From positions 1-64,000 of the forward strand of contig CBDCZP010000004.1 in the NCBI GenBank assembly GCA_965224605.1: DNA of 64,000 nucleotides. The letters are read 5' to 3'. Position 1 is the stretch's first letter. Each line of letters starts with the position of its first letter. The stretch comes from HyVt-477 sp965224605 (GTDB lineage: Bacteria > Pseudomonadota > Gammaproteobacteria > Thiotrichales > Thiotrichaceae). The notes under the pieces are model-generated. The model was not told the origin of the DNA. It saw only the letters and a program-made list of their open reading frames with translations, and did no database searches. A program made the position numbers and the translations under genes. This document shows positions 62,050 through 64,000 of the stretch, piece after piece.

Positions 62050-62523
62050 GTGCAGGATTCTAGTTTTGAGAAACCGCTGGTGATTCATCCGGCAAATTCT
62101 TTCTCACTAAAGTTAATGGTGATCTTTTCACATCTACTGGCATTACTATTTGTTATTACTCTGTTGGATGTTTTCTGGATTATTAAGCTGGCGATAGCCG
62201 CGATGATCCTTCTGTCTTCTATCTATTATTACCGATGGCACGTAAATAAAAGTCTCAACCAATCGGTGCTATCGGTTGTTCATCTGTTTCATCCACATAG
62301 ACAGCTCTCTCAGAGCATGAAAAAAAGCTGGTCAATTAGTCTATTAAAACAAAAAGATTTAGCCGTGGATTTACTGCCTTCGAGTTTTGTAAATGTCTGG
62401 TGGATCGTGCTTAACTTCAAAGACCAAAACAATCGTCGATATACGCTTATTCTGCCTTATGATTCAATAACACTTGAACAGCATCGGCAGCTACGAGTGA
62501 GATTGAGAGTCACAGAAGCATAG
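62050..62523 (+). CDS. ygfX: YgfX/CptA-like membrane protein
   Basis: 157 aa from GTG 62050. It has two N-terminal transmembrane helices (~22-38 and ~44-62), then a cytosolic domain with DLLPSSFVNVWWIVLNF and YTLILPYDSITLEQHRQLRVRLRV, the YgfX pattern. In enterobacteria YgfX is encoded next to the succinate dehydrogenase assembly factor SdhE and has been described as a toxin acting on cytoskeletal proteins; no sdhE is visible here. Confidence 0.78.
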   Translation: MQDSSFEKPLVIHPANSFSLKLMVIFSHLLALLFVITLLDVFWIIKLAIAAMILLSSIYYYRWHVNKSLNQSVLSVVHLFHPHRQLSQSMKKSWSISLLKQKDLAVDLLPSSFVNVWWIVLNFKDQNNRRYTLILPYDSITLEQHRQLRVRLRVTEA

Positions 62524-62626
62524 CTTTCCCCAATGATTACCATGCCTAAGCTGCTATTAAATTGTGAATGAGAGCGTCGATAGAAGAATCTATCGACGTT
62601 AGCTTGGAGTTGTTGTGGTCTAAGTT

Positions 62627-63226
62627 CTACAAGGTTCTATAGGTAAAGCCAAGCGAGAGCATGTCAACATCGGAGGTTTCATTGGATTTAGTTTCAATAT
62701 CGTTGAAACGTTCCCATTCGCCACGTAAAGACATATTGCCATTCATTTTATAGTCAATACCTGCACCGAACATGACATCAAAAGCACTACGTTGACCATC
62801 ATCATTTTTAGCTTCCCAGCGGAATAATCCAGCCTTGCCAAATAATCCAATCTGATCATTGAGAGGCATTTTGCCTATAGCGGCTAATTCGAAACCCGAA
62901 ATATCAGTTTTCTTCGTATTAGATTTCATTCCGCCTAACGAATTGTATCCCACTTCAAAAGCAATACGCTCACTGAAATCGTAGCCAGCAAACACTTTCC
63001 ATCCCATGTCTGAATCGTCACAATTCGTTAATCCATCACAGAAAGAATCGTCCGAAGACAAACCCAGGCTACCGCCTACATAAACCGGATTTGTAGATTG
63101 CACACCACCACTATTTGCACTAAAAGGGTTGGTAAAAGACAGTGGATCGGCACTACTTCCAGCACTTAAAGACGATGCAGAAACGAAAAGCACAGAAGCC
63201 ATCGCTGCATGTTGAACAAGTTTCAT
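62627..63226 (-). CDS. Outer-membrane beta-barrel protein, OmpA/OprF-like N-domain
   Basis: 199 aa. It has a signal peptide (ending near SASSLSA-G) and an eight-strand-type barrel with alternating hydrophobic strands: VYVGGSLGLSSDDS, MGWKVFAGYDFSERIAFEVGYN, IGLFGKAGLFRWEAK, DVMFGAGIDYKM, and the terminal MLSLGFTYRTL, with the last residue hydrophobic. There is a Cys pair in a surface loop (DSFCDGLTNCDDSD). It has no peptidoglycan-binding C-domain. Confidence 0.88.
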   Translation of the reverse strand: MKLVQHAAMASVLFVSASSLSAGSSADPLSFTNPFSANSGGVQSTNPVYVGGSLGLSSDDSFCDGLTNCDDSDMGWKVFAGYDFSERIAFEVGYNSLGGMKSNTKKTDISGFELAAIGKMPLNDQIGLFGKAGLFRWEAKNDDGQRSAFDVMFGAGIDYKMNGNMSLRGEWERFNDIETKSNETSDVDMLSLGFTYRTL

Positions 63227-63377
63227 TTGTTTTACCTATTTATTATTTTTGTTTTAGAGGTGAAGACATTATTAGAGGCGAAGACATTATATGAATAAAT
63301 AATGGTTTTATAAAGAAAATCAGGATAAAAGGCTACAGGCTTATGGAATAGGGCATGGATGTGATATTCTGCTGCGC

Positions 63378-64000
63378 ATGAATAATGATCATCTAACCAC
63401 CACACGCTTTTCTGATTTACCCCTTGCTCCACAAATTCAAACTTCTTTAGACGAAGCCGGCTTTGAATTTTGCACACCTGTACAAGAGGAAACACTGAAG
63501 CACTCACTTCAAGGCAAAGACGTAACGGGTCAAGCACAAACAGGAACGGGTAAAACCGGCGCTTTTCTACTCGCAGTATTTCAAAAATTGCTTAAAGAAA
63601 GAGAGGCAGTGCCTGCCAAGCCAGGAAATATACGTTGCCTGATTATTGCACCTACTCGTGAATTAGCCATCCAGATTGCCAACGATGCAAACACACTAGG
63701 GAAAAACACAGGCCTAAAAACAGCATTAGTCTATGGCGGCACTGCTTATGAACAACAACGCAGGCAGTTTGATCATGACGTTGATATTCTGGTAGGAACA
63801 CCAGGTCGATTGATTGATTATTTCAAACAAAAACTTTATACACTAAGGTACATCCAGGCACTAGTATTAGATGAAGCCGATCGTATGTTTGATCTGGGGT
63901 TCATCGACGATATTCGTTTTCTGATGCGACGTATGCCAGCTCCGGAAAAACGCTTGAATATGTTGTTTTCTGCAACGCTCTCTCAACGAGTGTTAGAACT
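63378..64000 (+). CDS. rhlB: ATP-dependent RNA helicase RhlB-like (partial, runs off window)
   Basis: The 207 codons from ATG 63378 have no stop and continue past 64000. Motifs: FSDLPLAPQIQTSLDEAGF, Q motif FCTPVQEETL, Walker A AQTGTGKTGAF, PTRELAIQIA, VGTPGRLIDY, DEAD box VLDEADRMFDLGF, RFLMRRMPAPEKRLNMLFSATLS. The MFDLGFIDDIRFLMRRMP stretch fits RhlB more closely than other DEAD proteins. RhlB unwinds RNA in the degradosome. The start is 152 bp from the divergent outer-membrane gene. Confidence 0.93.
   Translation, partial: MNNDHLTTTRFSDLPLAPQIQTSLDEAGFEFCTPVQEETLKHSLQGKDVTGQAQTGTGKTGAFLLAVFQKLLKEREAVPAKPGNIRCLIIAPTRELAIQIANDANTLGKNTGLKTALVYGGTAYEQQRRQFDHDVDILVGTPGRLIDYFKQKLYTLRYIQALVLDEADRMFDLGFIDDIRFLMRRMPAPEKRLNMLFSATLSQRVLE

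Overview
The window looks like chromosome of a gammaproteobacterium of moderate to low GC, plausibly a Thiotrichales-like sulfur-oxidising lineage. This rests on gene content and order (tesA/ybbA/ybbP, pabC-mltG-tmk-holB-pilZ, rpe-gph-trpE-trpG, orn, yheS, a RhlB-type helicase); the exact genus cannot be fixed from sequence alone. Serine-glyoxylate aminotransferase, phosphoglycolate phosphatase and ribulose-phosphate epimerase would suit an organism that handles phosphoglycolate, for example an autotroph, but that is inference.

Layout. 0-5.4 kb: an unusual Lys-rich/Met-heptad membrane protein, then tesA divergent from ybbA-ybbP. 5.5-11.5 kb: a compact integrated element. It has a tyrosine integrase next to tRNA-Arg(CCU), a copy of the tRNA 3' end at the far border, matching integrase arm-site repeats at both ends, an AlpA-like regulator, a winged-helix protein, an inovirus Gp2/YagK-YfjJ-like replication protein with a His-Tyr-His motif, and two terminase small-subunit-like genes. 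Its left end carries a membrane/secreted protein of unknown function. This gene set is that of a phage satellite of the PICI type, and it is the most distinctive system in the window. 11.6-17 kb: mutS and a PepSY/response regulator/histidine kinase set. 17.2-21.3 kb: a small polysaccharide block (Wzy/WaaL-type ligase, TPR protein, outer-membrane export lipoprotein). 21.4-34.4 kb: gltX, dinB, hslO, pabB-pabC-mltG-tmk-holB, pilZ, serine-glyoxylate aminotransferase, an RpfE-type protein and a heavy-metal-binding protein. 34.6-47.5 kb: ABC exporter, RHH/PIN toxin-antitoxin module, rluE, cytochrome c, M48 peptidase, orn, yheS, a broken antitoxin, and a leftward rpe-gph-trpE-trpG-RDD-Mth938 run. 47.8-59.1 kb: an accessory secretome region with two tandem reprolysin-like metalloproteases carrying GlyGly-CTERM-like tails, a small secreted protein, a His-rich coiled-coil protein, a secreted Cys protein, a 781-residue helical-repeat protein and a thrombospondin-type-3 Ca-binding protein. 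59.2-64 kb: purT, ppnP, yjbQ, an Asn-Thr repeat protein, ygfX, an outer-membrane barrel protein and the start of an rhlB-like helicase that runs off the window.

Intergenic space is rich in palindromic repeats: three near-identical copies of a ~160 bp MITE-like element, two REP-like hairpins each nested inside a different outer palindrome, a 200 bp multi-cruciform segment, and a 49 bp repeat that abuts both a broken antitoxin gene and the tail of a PIN toxin gene. Starts were adjusted from the longest open frame where a Shine-Dalgarno sequence or family length argued for it; several genes use GTG or TTG starts.
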